Assembly: GCA_035940955.1 (NCBI GenBank)
Contig: DASZEJ010000160.1
Location: 1-64,000, forward strand
DNA: 64,000 bases
Reading direction: 5' to 3'
Source of the DNA: CADCVT01 sp035940955
GTDB taxonomy: Bacteria; Actinomycetota; Thermoleophilia; Solirubrobacterales; Solirubrobacteraceae
The notes beneath the pieces are model-generated. The model saw only the letters and a program-made list of their open reading frames with translations, was not told the origin of the DNA and did not search any database. A program made the position numbers and the translations under genes. Positions 1 through 8,322 of this stretch are shown here, piece by piece (the first letter of the stretch is position 1; every line of letters starts with the position of its first letter).

Positions 1-704
1 GAGCGGTTGCCCGCGGCGTCGACGAGCGTCAGGCGGACGCGGTAGCGCCCGGGCCGCAGCGCCCGCCGCACCCGCACCGTCACGGCGCCGCCGCGCGTCA
101 CCGAGAACGTGCGCCGCGCGACCCGGCGACCGCGCCGCAGCACCCGGACCGTGACCTTCGCCGGCTCGCTCAGCGTCATCCGCAGCCGCACGCCGCGGCG
201 CGTGGCGAAGGCGCGCACGGCCGACGCGCGCGGCGCCGCCGTGTCGGGCGGCGGGGGCGGCGTCGTGGAGGTCGTCGTCGTCCCGCCCGGCGGCGGCTCG
301 GGGGAGGTCGTCGTGCCGGTCGGCGTCGTCGTGGTGGAGGTGGTCGTCCCTCCGCCCGAGCCCGGCACCGTGCCGGCGTCGTTGACGTAGACGGTCGCGC
401 GCATCCCGCTGTCGCGGTGCGGGTCGCAGTAGAAGCGGTACTCGCCCGGCGCGGTGAACGTGCGCTCGGTCTGCCACTCGTCGGTGCTGGGCGGGAACTC
501 GGCCAGCGCGCGGTCCTCCCAGTGCACGTTGTGGAACCCGCGGCCGAGGTTGCGGATCGTCACCTTCTCGCCGGGCTTGACGGCGACCTGGCTCGGGACG
601 AACGACGTGCCGCTGGTGCGGACGTCCTGGTTGGCGGCGAGGGCCGGCACGACGGCGACGGCGAGGCCGCACAGGCCGGCGACCGGGAGCATGAGACGAC
701 GCAT
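1..704 (-). CDS. Secreted cupredoxin-domain protein, C-terminus outside window
   Basis: The minus-strand frame starts at ATG 704 and runs off the left edge. The first ~22 residues form a signal peptide (basic MRR, hydrophobic core, ALAAN cleavage region). Residues ~23-105 are a plastocyanin-like domain: the His of GFHNVHW and the Cys, His and Met of FYCDPHRDSGM are the four type-1 copper ligands. A Thr/Pro/Gly-rich linker follows, then a beta-sandwich-like segment rich in RVRVRR and RYRVRLTL patterns. It probably binds copper outside the membrane, either in electron transfer or copper handling. The in-frame GTG one codon upstream is an alternative start. The next gene upstream on the same strand is a secreted glycoside hydrolase. 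Confidence 0.8.
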   Translation of the reverse strand, partial: MRRLMLPVAGLCGLAVAVVPALAANQDVRTSGTSFVPSQVAVKPGEKVTIRNLGRGFHNVHWEDRALAEFPPSTDEWQTERTFTAPGEYRFYCDPHRDSGMRATVYVNDAGTVPGSGGGTTTSTTTTPTGTTTSPEPPPGGTTTTSTTPPPPPDTAAPRASAVRAFATRRGVRLRMTLSEPAKVTVRVLRRGRRVARRTFSVTRGGAVTVRVRRALRPGRYRVRLTLVDAAGNR

Positions 705-737
705 CACCCGGCCCTACGTCGCGCCGACGCTCCGGGT

Positions 738-2129
738 TCAGGGGCGTCGGTACACGCGCACCGGGTAGCCCTGCTGGCCCTCCCAGCGCAGCCGGTAGCG
801 GCGCCCCTTCCGGTACCGCGTGCGGATCGTGAAGTAGCCGCGCCGGTCGGTGCGCACCCGTCGCAGCGTGCGGAACCGCTTCGACCCGCGGTCGCCGTAG
901 AGCACGGTCGCGGTCACGCGCCCGGTCGCGGGCCGCACCACGCCCCACAGCGAGACGCCCCCGCCCTTGCGCAGCGCGGCCAGCGTGAGCCGGAACGCGC
1001 TGAGCGACGGCTTCTCGCGCCCGGTCGCGAACCGCAGCCCGGACTCGAAGCCGCCGTACCGCGCGCTGCCGGTCTCGTCCTCGTGCGGCCGGTCGTCGCG
1101 CAGCAGGTACTGCGAGAACGCGCGCACGCGCGGGTTCGACCACGCCATGCGCTCGGCGATCGCGCGGTACTCGACCTGCTTGGCCAGCGACACGCCGAAG
1201 TAGCGGTCGGGCGTCGACTGGATGCCGAACTCGGTCAGCCACAGCGGCATCTTCGACCGGCGGCGGAACGCGCGGGCGCGCGTCGCCCGGTCGAGCGCGC
1301 GGGTCAGCCGCGACAGCACGCCGATCGTCACGTCGTTCGGGCTCGGCGGGCGGAACCAGGGGCCGACCTTCGTCGTGTACGGGTGGTGGGCCCAGGCGTC
1401 CACCCGCAGCGCGCCGCACGACTTCGACCGCCGCCACCTCGAGCTCAGGCACAGCGAGAGGCGCAGGAACGTGATCGGGTGGACCACCTTCCCCGTCCCG
1501 CGGGGCGCGGTCTCGCCCATGAGCATCGTGTCGCGGCCGTTCCCGCTCGCCTCCAGGCCGCTGACCATCGCCCGGTAGAGCCCGCGGTAGATGCGCGGCG
1601 ACAGCGGCCGGCCGTCCTTCGCGTACTGCGGCCCGAGGAAGTCGGGGTGGTTGGGCTCGTTGAGCGCCGCCCACGCGTCGACCTGGTCGCCGTAGCGCCG
1701 GCCGGCCGCCTCGGCGAACCGGCGGAACTCGGAGGGCAGCGGGCGCGTGACGCCGTCGCGCCTGGCCTTCGTCCCCCAGCGCGGGCCGGGCGTGGTCAGC
1801 GTGACGAGCACGCGCATCCCGCGCGCCCGCGCGGCGGCGACCGCGTCGTCGTAGCTGCCCCACGCGTACGCCGCGGGGTCGGACAGGTCGACGTCCGGCG
1901 GGTTGTTGCGCCCCGCGTCGGGCGCGACGTCCTGCCAGTACACGACGAGCCGCACCGCCCGCACGCCGAGCGACTGCAGCTCGTCCAGCGTCGCCTCGCG
2001 CGCGGCGGGGTCGCGCAGCTCGGGGGCGTCGAAGTACAGCGGCTGCGAGGGCGCGGCGGGGGCGGGGGCGGCCGCGCCGAGCGTCAGCGCGGCGAGCAGC
2101 GCACAGAGGGCTGTGAGGCGAGCGGGCAC
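738..2129 (-). CDS. Secreted clan GH-A-type glycoside hydrolase
   Basis: The 463-residue protein has a clear signal peptide (residues ~1-25, ending AAPAPAAP) and then a TIM-barrel-like sequence. ALNEPNHP places the likely acid/base at Glu158, and LWLTEFGIQ places the likely nucleophile at Glu300. The ~140-residue spacing is usual for retaining clan A enzymes (GH5/GH39-like). The C-terminal ~80 residues (from LRKGGGVSLWG) look like a small beta-rich accessory domain. The substrate cannot be read from sequence; an extracellular plant- or microbial-polysaccharide substrate is inference. It lies upstream of and on the same strand as the cupredoxin gene, 33 bp away. Confidence 0.78.
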   Translation of the reverse strand: MPARLTALCALLAALTLGAAAPAPAAPSQPLYFDAPELRDPAAREATLDELQSLGVRAVRLVVYWQDVAPDAGRNNPPDVDLSDPAAYAWGSYDDAVAAARARGMRVLVTLTTPGPRWGTKARRDGVTRPLPSEFRRFAEAAGRRYGDQVDAWAALNEPNHPDFLGPQYAKDGRPLSPRIYRGLYRAMVSGLEASGNGRDTMLMGETAPRGTGKVVHPITFLRLSLCLSSRWRRSKSCGALRVDAWAHHPYTTKVGPWFRPPSPNDVTIGVLSRLTRALDRATRARAFRRRSKMPLWLTEFGIQSTPDRYFGVSLAKQVEYRAIAERMAWSNPRVRAFSQYLLRDDRPHEDETGSARYGGFESGLRFATGREKPSLSAFRLTLAALRKGGGVSLWGVVRPATGRVTATVLYGDRGSKRFRTLRRVRTDRRGYFTIRTRYRKGRRYRLRWEGQQGYPVRVYRRP

Positions 2130-2227
2130 CGGAGAGGAGGGGGCGAAGGCGCGGCGGAGATGCGCTCTCGCACAGGTGAGACACGGTAGCGACGGCGGAT
2201 GTTGCGGTCGTGGAACACTCCGCCGTC

Positions 2228-3472
2228 ATGACGCTGACCGGGACCGGCACGATCGACTTCACCGTCCCCGCCGAGCTGCAGGAGCTGCTGGCGCGCGTGC
2301 GGGCGTACGTCGAGGAGGAGGCGCTGCCCGCGGAGGCGGAGATCGAGGACCCGGCCGACGTCCTCGCGAGCTGGCACGTCGTCGAGCGCCTGCGCGACCG
2401 CGCCCGCGAGCGCGGCATCTACACGCCCCACCTGCCCGAGGAGTGGGGCGGCCTCGGCGTCGGGGTGCTCGGCATGAGCCTCATCTCGCAGGAGCTGGGG
2501 GCCGCCCCGCTCGCGGCGCTCGGCCTCAACGCGATGGCGCCCGACGAGGGCAACATGCACACGCTGCTGCTCGCCGGGACGCCCGAGCAGCAGGAGACGT
2601 TCCTGCGCCCGCTGGCCGAGGGGCGCATCCGGTCGTGCTTCGCGATGACCGAGCCGGACGTCGCGAGCTCGGACCCCACGAACCTCGAGACGACCGCGGT
2701 ACGCGACGGCGACGAGTGGGTCCTCAGCGGGCGCAAGTGGTGCATCACCGGCGCGGAGGGCGCCGCGTTCGCGATCGTCGTCGCGAAGACCGGCACCGAC
2801 GAGGCGGCCGGCCACCGCAACTACTCGCTGATCCTCGTCCCGACCGACACGCCCGGCTGGCAGATCGTCCGCCACCCGGAGTGGATGGGCTCGCACTCCC
2901 CCGGGGGCCACCCCGAGGTCGCGCTCGAGGACGTCCGCGTGCCGGCGGCCAACCTGCTCGGCGGGGAGGGCGAGGGGTTCGTCATCGCGCAGAAGCGGCT
3001 CGCCGGCGGGCGCCTGGCCCACGCGATGCGCTGGATCGGCGCCGCCCAGCGCGCGCTCGACCTCTCCGCCAAGCGCCTGCTGGAGCGCAGGGCGTTCGGC
3101 AAGGAGCTGGCCCGCCACCAGGGCCTGCAGTTCATGATGGCCGACTCGGCGATGGACCTCTACGCGAGCCGGCTGATGGTGCTGCACACCGCGTGGAAGG
3201 TCGAGCGCGGGCTGCCGCACCGCCAGGAGGTCGCGATGACGAAGACGTTCGTCTCCGAGGCGTTCGGGCGCGTCGTCGACCGCGCGGTGCAGGTCCACGG
3301 CGCGGCGGGGATCGCGATGGACCTGCCGATCGCCCGCCTGTACCAGGACGCCCGCGCCGCCCGCATCTACGACGGCGCGAGCGAGGTGCACCGCATGGTC
3401 ATCGCGCGCGACCTCTTCAAGCTCGCGCTGCAGGGCGAGTCGACGAAGGCGGCGGCGGGGGACCTCGGCTGA
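2228..3472 (+). CDS. Acyl-CoA dehydrogenase, ACAD10/11-like
   Basis: The 414-residue flavoprotein has the three ACAD domains: helical N-domain (~15-130), middle beta domain with CFAMTEPDVASSDP and WVLSGRKWCITGA (~135-240), and C-terminal helical domain (~250-395). The usual catalytic Glu motif YEG appears as YDGASEVHR, so Asp replaces Glu, as in the ACAD10/11 group. I chose ATG 2228; an in-frame GTG at 2210 adds six residues, and neither has a good Shine-Dalgarno. The stop overlaps the start of the APH-type kinase gene by one base (TGATG), so the two are almost certainly co-translated. Confidence 0.9.
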   Translation: MTLTGTGTIDFTVPAELQELLARVRAYVEEEALPAEAEIEDPADVLASWHVVERLRDRARERGIYTPHLPEEWGGLGVGVLGMSLISQELGAAPLAALGLNAMAPDEGNMHTLLLAGTPEQQETFLRPLAEGRIRSCFAMTEPDVASSDPTNLETTAVRDGDEWVLSGRKWCITGAEGAAFAIVVAKTGTDEAAGHRNYSLILVPTDTPGWQIVRHPEWMGSHSPGGHPEVALEDVRVPAANLLGGEGEGFVIAQKRLAGGRLAHAMRWIGAAQRALDLSAKRLLERRAFGKELARHQGLQFMMADSAMDLYASRLMVLHTAWKVERGLPHRQEVAMTKTFVSEAFGRVVDRAVQVHGAAGIAMDLPIARLYQDARAARIYDGASEVHRMVIARDLFKLALQGESTKAAAGDLG

Positions 3473-4551
3473 TGCCGACCCCGCTGGCGGCGGACGACGT
3501 CGTCCGCACCCACGACGAGGGCGCCGCCAACGACCGCGAGCCGCTGCTCGTCACCGAGCCGCTCGCGGCCTTCCTCGACGCGCGCGGGCTCGGCGCTGGC
3601 GAGCTGGAGGTGGAGCCGGTCGGCGAGGGCCACTCGAACGTCACCTTCGTCGTCCGCCGCGACGGGTGGGAGGCGGTGATCCGCCGGCCGCCGCGCGGCC
3701 CGCTGCCGCCGTCGGCCCACGACGTGCTGCGCGAGGCGCGCGTGCTGCGCGCGACCGCCGGCCAGGCCCGCGTGCCGGAGGTGCTCGCGACCTGCGAGGA
3801 CGAGTCGGTGATCGGCGCGCCGTTCTACGTGATGGAGCTGGTCGAGGGCCACGTCGTGACGAGCGCGATCCCGCCCGGGCTCGACGACGCCGCCGAGCGC
3901 CGCCGGATGGGAGAGGAGCTGGTCGACGCGCTCGTCGAGGTCCACGCCGTCGACTGGCAGGCGTGCGGGCTCGAGGGCTTCGGCAAGCCGACCGGCTACC
4001 TCGAGCGCCAGCTGCGCCGGTTCGGCGGGCTGTGGGAGCACAACCGGACGCGCGACATCCCCGCCGTCGAGCGCGTCGGCGCGTGGCTGCGCGACAACCT
4101 GCCCGAGTCCGGCCCGGCCACGATCGTCCACGGCGACTACCGGCTCGGCAACGTCATGTTCGCCCCCGAGTCGCCCGCACGGCTGAACGCGATCTTCGAC
4201 TGGGAGATGGCGACGATCGGCGACCCGCTCGCCGACCTCGGCTACCTGTGCACGCTGTGGGTCGACCGCGACGACCCGCCGCTCGGCATGTTCGAGCTGT
4301 CGGCGGTCACGCGGCAGGAGGGCTTCCCCCGCCGCGCCGAGCTGGTCGAGCGCTACGAGGAGCGCAGCGGGCGTTCGATGACCGACATCCGCTGGTACCA
4401 GACCCTGGCGCTCTGGAAGTCGGTCGTCTTCATGGAGGGCAACTACAAGCGCGCGGTGAGCGGCACGACCGACGACCCGTTCCTCAAGCAGTTCGGGGAC
4501 GGGGTCGTGCAGCTCGCCGAGCGGGCCGAGCAGACCGCGTTCGGCGGCTAG
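3472..4551 (+). CDS. APH-family phosphotransferase paired with acyl-CoA dehydrogenase
   Basis: The 359-residue protein has the aminoglycoside-phosphotransferase/choline-kinase fold. IVHGDYRLGNVMF is the catalytic HGDxxxxN loop (~residues 221-233) and IFDWEMATIGDP supplies the metal-binding Asp (~240). It begins inside the stop codon of the upstream acyl-CoA dehydrogenase. Mammalian ACAD10/11 fuse these two modules, and bacterial LvaA-type kinases phosphorylate 4-hydroxyacyl-CoA before elimination. That family knowledge suggests a 4-hydroxy-acid rather than an antibiotic substrate, but this is inference. The 3' end overlaps a convergent gene by four bases. Confidence 0.88.
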   Translation: MPTPLAADDVVRTHDEGAANDREPLLVTEPLAAFLDARGLGAGELEVEPVGEGHSNVTFVVRRDGWEAVIRRPPRGPLPPSAHDVLREARVLRATAGQARVPEVLATCEDESVIGAPFYVMELVEGHVVTSAIPPGLDDAAERRRMGEELVDALVEVHAVDWQACGLEGFGKPTGYLERQLRRFGGLWEHNRTRDIPAVERVGAWLRDNLPESGPATIVHGDYRLGNVMFAPESPARLNAIFDWEMATIGDPLADLGYLCTLWVDRDDPPLGMFELSAVTRQEGFPRRAELVERYEERSGRSMTDIRWYQTLALWKSVVFMEGNYKRAVSGTTDDPFLKQFGDGVVQLAERAEQTAFGG

Positions 4552-5096
4552 CCACCCGGCATCGGCACGCGGCGCGCGACCTCGGAGCCGTCTGCGCGGT
4601 GGGCGCGCAGCTCCACCGCTCGGGGATGGCCGGGCGCCCTGGTCAGGGCAAGCCCCGCGCCGGTCGTGCTCGACAGGGGGCACGGGGCACGTTGGCCGCC
4701 GTCGACAGCCACCTCGACGCGCTCGACGCTGGCGTCCGCCACGAACGGCGCCACGACGACAAGCGAGTCACCGTCGGTCTCGGCGACGACCGCCGCGAGC
4801 TCGACGTGCCGCGCCAGGCTGACGGGTCTGTCCAGGGTGGCACGAGGCCATGCGTCCGCGTGCTGCTCGAGCGCGACGAACGGGCCGCCGGCCGTGCGGG
4901 TCGCGCGGACGCAGAAGAACTGGATACCGCCGTCCGAGCGCGGCCCGAGGAAGAGCACCGCGCCGTCGTCGCCGTCGCGCGCGACCGCGACCGGCACGCG
5001 CGACCTCGGCACCCCCTGGTCCGGACGACCGCTGGCGATGGGCAACCCGCCGTCGAGCAGGCGCTCCGCCTCCTCGAGCGTCACGAGGCGCGACAT
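4548..5096 (-). CDS. Conserved-looking protein of unknown function
   Basis: This is a 182-residue protein I do not recognise. The N-terminal residues (MSRLVTLEEAERLLDGG) are followed by a beta-rich sequence with alternating hydrophobics (VAVARDGDDGAVLFLG, VELAAVVAETDGDSLVVVAPF). It has no signal peptide, membrane helix or catalytic motif. Hydrophobic spacing and codon-position GC are consistent with a real gene. It is convergent with the APH-type kinase, overlapping it by four bases. The ATG follows a GGGGA directly, which is too close for an ideal ribosome site, so the start is uncertain. Confidence 0.55.
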   Translation of the reverse strand: MSRLVTLEEAERLLDGGLPIASGRPDQGVPRSRVPVAVARDGDDGAVLFLGPRSDGGIQFFCVRATRTAGGPFVALEQHADAWPRATLDRPVSLARHVELAAVVAETDGDSLVVVAPFVADASVERVEVAVDGGQRAPCPLSSTTGAGLALTRAPGHPRAVELRAHRADGSEVARRVPMPGG

Positions 5097-5183
5097 TCCC
5101 CGCGAAGGAGCGACTTCCCGTGCGAGATGATCACCGTACCCCGGAATCCAAGCGTCGCGAAGGGCGCTCGGCAGCCGGCGGCA

Positions 5184-5345
5184 CTACCGCGTGCGTGTGC
5201 GGCGCTGCGTCAGCCGGGCGCGGACCTGCTCGATCTGGCGGCGGGTCTTCGGGTCGCGCGCCGCGCGGGTGGCCTGGCCGGCCAGGCGGCGGCCCTGGGG
5301 GCTTCGTGCGAACTGCGTGACCCTGCTCAACAGCGACGGGCTCAT
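5184..5345 (-). CDS. Small basic protein, 53 aa
   Basis: A short gene reads MSPSLLSRVTQFARSPQGRR onward to RRTRTR. It is rich in Arg and Gln, with RSPQGRRLAGQATRAARDP and then KTRRQIEQVRARL. A strong GGAGAGGGA ribosome-binding sequence sits immediately before ATG 5345. Small proteins with an ARSPQGR..ARDPKTRRQIE pattern are, from memory, widespread in actinobacteria with no known function; the basic amphipathic helix suggests nucleic-acid or membrane contact, which is inference. It lies alone on the minus strand upstream of the 182-residue unknown gene. Confidence 0.7.
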   Translation of the reverse strand: MSPSLLSRVTQFARSPQGRRLAGQATRAARDPKTRRQIEQVRARLTQRRTRTR

Positions 5346-5399
5346 TCCCTCTCCTGATCCTCAGTCAACAGGAGGGTCATCCCCGTTGCTCGGCGCTCG

Positions 5400-6251
5400 C
5401 TAAACGGTACGCGGCGTCGCGGCGTCGCCGTCCTCGATGCGGCGGCGCAGCTCCGCTCCGCGGCCGGCCGCGACCGCCCGCGCGGCGCGGCGCTCGCTCA
5501 GCTCCACGCCGCGGTCGCGGGCCAGGTCGAGCAGCGCCTGGCGCTCCTCGCCCTCGCGCGCCGCGCGCAGGACCAGCCAGCCGAAGAGCACGAGCGTCAG
5601 CAGCGAGCCCTCGACCATCATGATCGCCGCGGCGAGCGTCTGGTCGGCGAGCGGGTCGCTCGCGTCGTAGACGTCGTAGAGCGGGTGGCCGGTCCACAAC
5701 AGGACGTTGCCGAGCACCGCGCCGAGCAGCCGGACGCCGACGATGTAGCCGAGCTTCGCCAGGTTGCCGAACCACGGCGGCGTCGGCAGCGGGCCGAACA
5801 GCGGCATCCAGACGTTGACGCCGAGCGCGACGAACAGCGCGTGCTGCAGCGCGTGGACGGCGCCGTGCTCCACCGCCGCCTCGTGCAGCGGGGCGAGGTG
5901 CCACAGCGCCAGGTTCGCCGCCCACAGCAGCAGCGCGGGGGCCGGGTGGGCGAGCGCGCGCAGCCACCGCACCCGCAGCACCGGCTGGAGCACCGGCCCG
6001 GTCACGCCCAGGACGAGCAGCAGCGCGGCGAGGTCGCCCAGCAGCAGGTGCTCGGCCATGTGCGCGGCGAAGCGCTCGCCCGCCACGCCGCCGAGCGCGA
6101 CGACGCCCGCGGTGGCGAGCAGCAGCCCGGCGGCGAAGCACAGCCGCCGCCACGGCGGGACCGGCCTGCCGTCCCGGTCGAGCGTCGCGGTGCGGCGCGC
6201 GTAGAGGACGCCGGCGGCGAGCGCGGGGACGACCTCCAGCAGCGCGGACAC
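5400..6251 (-). CDS. ctaG: CtaG-family cytochrome c oxidase assembly protein
   Basis: The 283-residue polytopic membrane protein matches the caa3-type CtaG family. It has about seven hydrophobic helices, a conserved HMAEHLLLGDLAALLLVLG segment, WHLAPLHEAAVEHG and QHALFVALG histidines, and PTPPWFGNLAKLGY. These histidines are candidate copper or heme contacts for cytochrome oxidase biogenesis in the membrane. The charged C-terminus (from REGEERQALL) is cytoplasmic by inference. The start is GTG 6251, which overlaps the TAG stop of the upstream LysR gene by one base. No cytochrome oxidase genes lie in this window. Confidence 0.85.
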   Translation of the reverse strand: MSALLEVVPALAAGVLYARRTATLDRDGRPVPPWRRLCFAAGLLLATAGVVALGGVAGERFAAHMAEHLLLGDLAALLLVLGVTGPVLQPVLRVRWLRALAHPAPALLLWAANLALWHLAPLHEAAVEHGAVHALQHALFVALGVNVWMPLFGPLPTPPWFGNLAKLGYIVGVRLLGAVLGNVLLWTGHPLYDVYDASDPLADQTLAAAIMMVEGSLLTLVLFGWLVLRAAREGEERQALLDLARDRGVELSERRAARAVAAGRGAELRRRIEDGDAATPRTV

Positions 6252-7189
6252 TACGCCGCTTGCGCCGCCCTCATCCCCGCGGTCCCGAGCGGCCGCGCCG
6301 CGGCGCGCAGCGCCTCGACCAGCGTCTCGACGACCGCGTGCTCGTCGCCGTCGCGCACCGCGGCGAGGATCCGCCGCCGCGGCGCCTGGCCGCGGATCGG
6401 GCGGACGACGAGGTCCGGGCGCATCATCGCGGTGACCAGCGACGGGATGAGCGCGACGCCCATGCCCGCGGCCGCCATGCCCTGCAGCGCGGTGTAGTCC
6501 TCGGAGGAGAACTCGATCCGCGGCGTGAAGCCGGCCTCGCGGCAGGCGGCCAGCACGATGTTCGAGTCCCCGCAGGTGCCGCCGACGTCGCTCAGCAGCC
6601 ACGGCTCGTCGCGCAGGTCGGCGAGCGGGATGCTCGGGCGGGCGGCGAACGGGTGGCCCTGGGGCAGCGCGACGAGCATGAGGTCGTCGAAGACGTGGCG
6701 CAGCTCGACCCCGGGGGCGGTCGGCGGGGGCGACAGCTCGGACGCGAGCACCAGCGCGACGTCGAGGTCGCCGGTGGCGACCTGCGCGACGCCGGGAGCG
6801 GGCTCGATCGCCTGCAGGCGCAGCTCGACGCCTGGATGCGCCGCGCGCACGGCGCGGAACGCGTCGGCGGTCAGCGCCGCGGCGGCGGACTGGAACGCCC
6901 CGAGCCGGACGACCGGGCGCTCGGTGCCGGCCAGCTCGCGGACCTGCGCCTCGGCGCGCCGCACACCGGCGAGGATCTCCTCCGCGTGCGCGAGCAGCGC
7001 CTCGCCGGCCGGCGTGAGCGTCACGCCGCGGGCGTCGCGGACGAACAGCGCGGTCTCGAGCAAGCGCTCGAGGCGGGCAACGTGCTGCGAGACCGCGGGC
7101 TGCGTGAAGCTCAGCGCGTCGGCCGCCGCGGAGAACGAGCGGCGAACGGCCACCTCGCGGAAGCTCTGCAGCAGCTTGAGATCGAGCAT
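6251..7189 (-). CDS. LysR-family transcriptional regulator
   Basis: The 312-residue protein has a textbook LysR winged helix-turn-helix in residues ~1-60 (LKLLQSFREVAVRRSFSAAA, TQPAVSQHVARLERLL) and an effector-binding domain from ~90 onward. A GATAAT-like -10 lies 7 bases before the ATG, suggesting leaderless transcription. It is divergent from a short GNAT-like gene. The 70-bp gap holds a T-N11-A palindrome at 7220-7234, the usual LysR binding signature, so autoregulation is likely. Downstream it overlaps ctaG, so the pair may be co-transcribed. The effector is unknown. Confidence 0.93.
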   Translation of the reverse strand: MLDLKLLQSFREVAVRRSFSAAADALSFTQPAVSQHVARLERLLETALFVRDARGVTLTPAGEALLAHAEEILAGVRRAEAQVRELAGTERPVVRLGAFQSAAAALTADAFRAVRAAHPGVELRLQAIEPAPGVAQVATGDLDVALVLASELSPPPTAPGVELRHVFDDLMLVALPQGHPFAARPSIPLADLRDEPWLLSDVGGTCGDSNIVLAACREAGFTPRIEFSSEDYTALQGMAAAGMGVALIPSLVTAMMRPDLVVRPIRGQAPRRRILAAVRDGDEHAVVETLVEALRAAARPLGTAGMRAAQAA

Positions 7190-7219
7190 AAGGGGACATT
7201 ATCACATGCAGCAAGGGTC

Positions 7220-7234
7220 ATCATTGGACATGAT
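7220..7234. promoter_or_regulatory. LysR-type T-N11-A palindrome
   Basis: ATCAT and ATGAT form perfect inverted arms around five bases, giving the T-N11-A pattern TCATTGGACATGA. The site sits in the 70-bp gap between the divergent LysR gene and the small GNAT-like gene, where LysR-family autoregulatory sites normally lie. Confidence 0.5.
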
Positions 7235-7259
7235 CGCGCGGCGGGCGCAGAATCGTCCC

Positions 7260-7550
7260 ATGACCTCCACCGTTCCACCCATCACCCTCCGCGCCGCGGT
7301 CGCCTCCGACGCGCCGGCCCTCGACCGCCTGGCCGCGCTCGACAGCCGGCCGCTGCCCGCCGGCGAGCTGCTCGTCGCAGAGCGTGACGGCCGCCTCCTC
7401 GCCGCCGTCTCCGTCCGCACCCTCGACGCGGTCGCCGACCCGTTCGAGCGCACCGCCGACGCCGTCGCGCTCCTGCGCCGGCAGGCCGTCGCGCACCGCA
7501 ACGCGGCGCCGGTCCGCAAGCGCCTGCGCCTCGTCCCGCGCGCCGCGTGA
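7260..7550 (+). CDS. Short GNAT-like protein lacking the acetyl-CoA motif
   Basis: The 96-residue protein begins like a GNAT acetyltransferase (ITLRAAVASDAPALDRLAAL, then ELLVAERDGRLLAAVSVRTL for strands 2-3). It ends in a basic tail without the Q/RxxGxG/A acetyl-CoA-binding loop. Either it is a truncated acetyltransferase or a small family that reuses the N-terminal GNAT half. Similar short proteins are, from memory, common in this group, so decay is not certain. It starts at ATG 7260, just after the LysR palindrome. Confidence 0.6.
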   Translation: MTSTVPPITLRAAVASDAPALDRLAALDSRPLPAGELLVAERDGRLLAAVSVRTLDAVADPFERTADAVALLRRQAVAHRNAAPVRKRLRLVPRAA

Positions 7551-7573
7551 CCGCCTGAGGCGGCCGCTGGGTC

Positions 7574-8050
7574 TCACGCGCGCGCGGCGGCCGCCTCCTC
7601 GAGCGCGGCGACGTCGAGCTTGCCCATCTTGAGCATCGCGCGCATGACCCGCTGCGACGTCTCCGGGTCCGGGTCGCTCACCAGCTCGTTCAGCCGCGCC
7701 GGCACGACCTGCCACGACAGGCCGAAGCGGTCCTTCAGCCACCCGCACGGGCCCTCCTGGCCGCCCTCCGACAGCCGGCTCCAGTAGTGGTCGACCTCGT
7801 CCTGCGAGCGGCAGTCGACCTGCAGCGAGATCGCCTCGTTGAACGTGAACTCCGGGCCGCCGTTGAGCGCGACGAACGGCTGCCCGTCGAGCTCGAACGC
7901 GACGGTCATCACCGACCCCGCCTCGCGCGGGCCGGCCTCGCCGTAGCGGGCGACCTCTGTGATGCGCGAGTTCGGGAACACCGAGACGTAGAACTCGGCG
8001 GCCTCCTCGCCCTGCGTGTCGAACCACAGGCACGGCGTGATCCTGGGCAT
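7574..8050 (-). CDS. PhnB/YjdN-like VOC-fold protein
   Basis: The 158-residue protein has the PhnB-like VOC pattern: PCLWFDTQGEEAAEFYVSVF, then ITEVARYGEAGP, FELDGQPFVALNGGP, SLQVDCRSQDEVDHYW, and GPCGWLKDRFGLSWQVVP. These are the paired beta-alpha-beta-beta-beta modules of the old 3-demethylubiquinone-9 methyltransferase-like annotation. The real reaction is unknown. An excellent GGAGGAGG ribosome site lies 5-6 bases before ATG 8050. The C-terminal ~35 residues (QRVMRAMLKMGKLDVAALEEA) are the helical tail typical of this subfamily. Confidence 0.85.
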   Translation of the reverse strand: MPRITPCLWFDTQGEEAAEFYVSVFPNSRITEVARYGEAGPREAGSVMTVAFELDGQPFVALNGGPEFTFNEAISLQVDCRSQDEVDHYWSRLSEGGQEGPCGWLKDRFGLSWQVVPARLNELVSDPDPETSQRVMRAMLKMGKLDVAALEEAAAARA

Positions 8051-8106
8051 CTGCTCCTCCTCCGGGTCGGGTGCTTGCTCTACCACAAGACCCGCCCGGC
8101 GGCGAG

Positions 8107-8129
8107 GACTCATCGGCCGGCTGCGACGA
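8107..8129 (+). repeat. Left copy of 23-bp imperfect direct repeat
   Basis: GACTCATCGGYCGGCTRCGA followed by CGA occurs here and again at 9148-9170, with two mismatches in 23 bases. The two copies bracket a lower-GC patch carrying two small ORFs. It may be an attachment-site or insertion footprint, or a shared regulatory site. Confidence 0.45.
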
Positions 8130-8322
8130 AACGTCGACATCACGAGGCCCGGGGAGCCGATCAAATCGGGGATTCGTCGCGTCTCCGCTCCTTGGCGCAG
8201 AGGGCGGCCTAGCGTCAACTAGATTGCGATCGTGGCTGCATGCGTCCGTGCGCGGTCTATAGGCGGGTGATATGGGTAGCAGTACCATGGCTAGTTCCGT
8301 GACCCCGAGGAAGGGCCGATTC

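Noticed and set aside
417..2189. 590-residue open frame on the plus strand opposite the glycoside hydrolase
   Set aside because: Its translation is Arg/Ala/His-rich low complexity, while the minus frame has a signal peptide and both catalytic Glu motifs. It is a shadow of high GC.
2084..3391. 435-residue minus-strand frame over the acyl-CoA dehydrogenase
   Set aside because: No domain motif and skewed composition; the plus frame is a clear acyl-CoA dehydrogenase.
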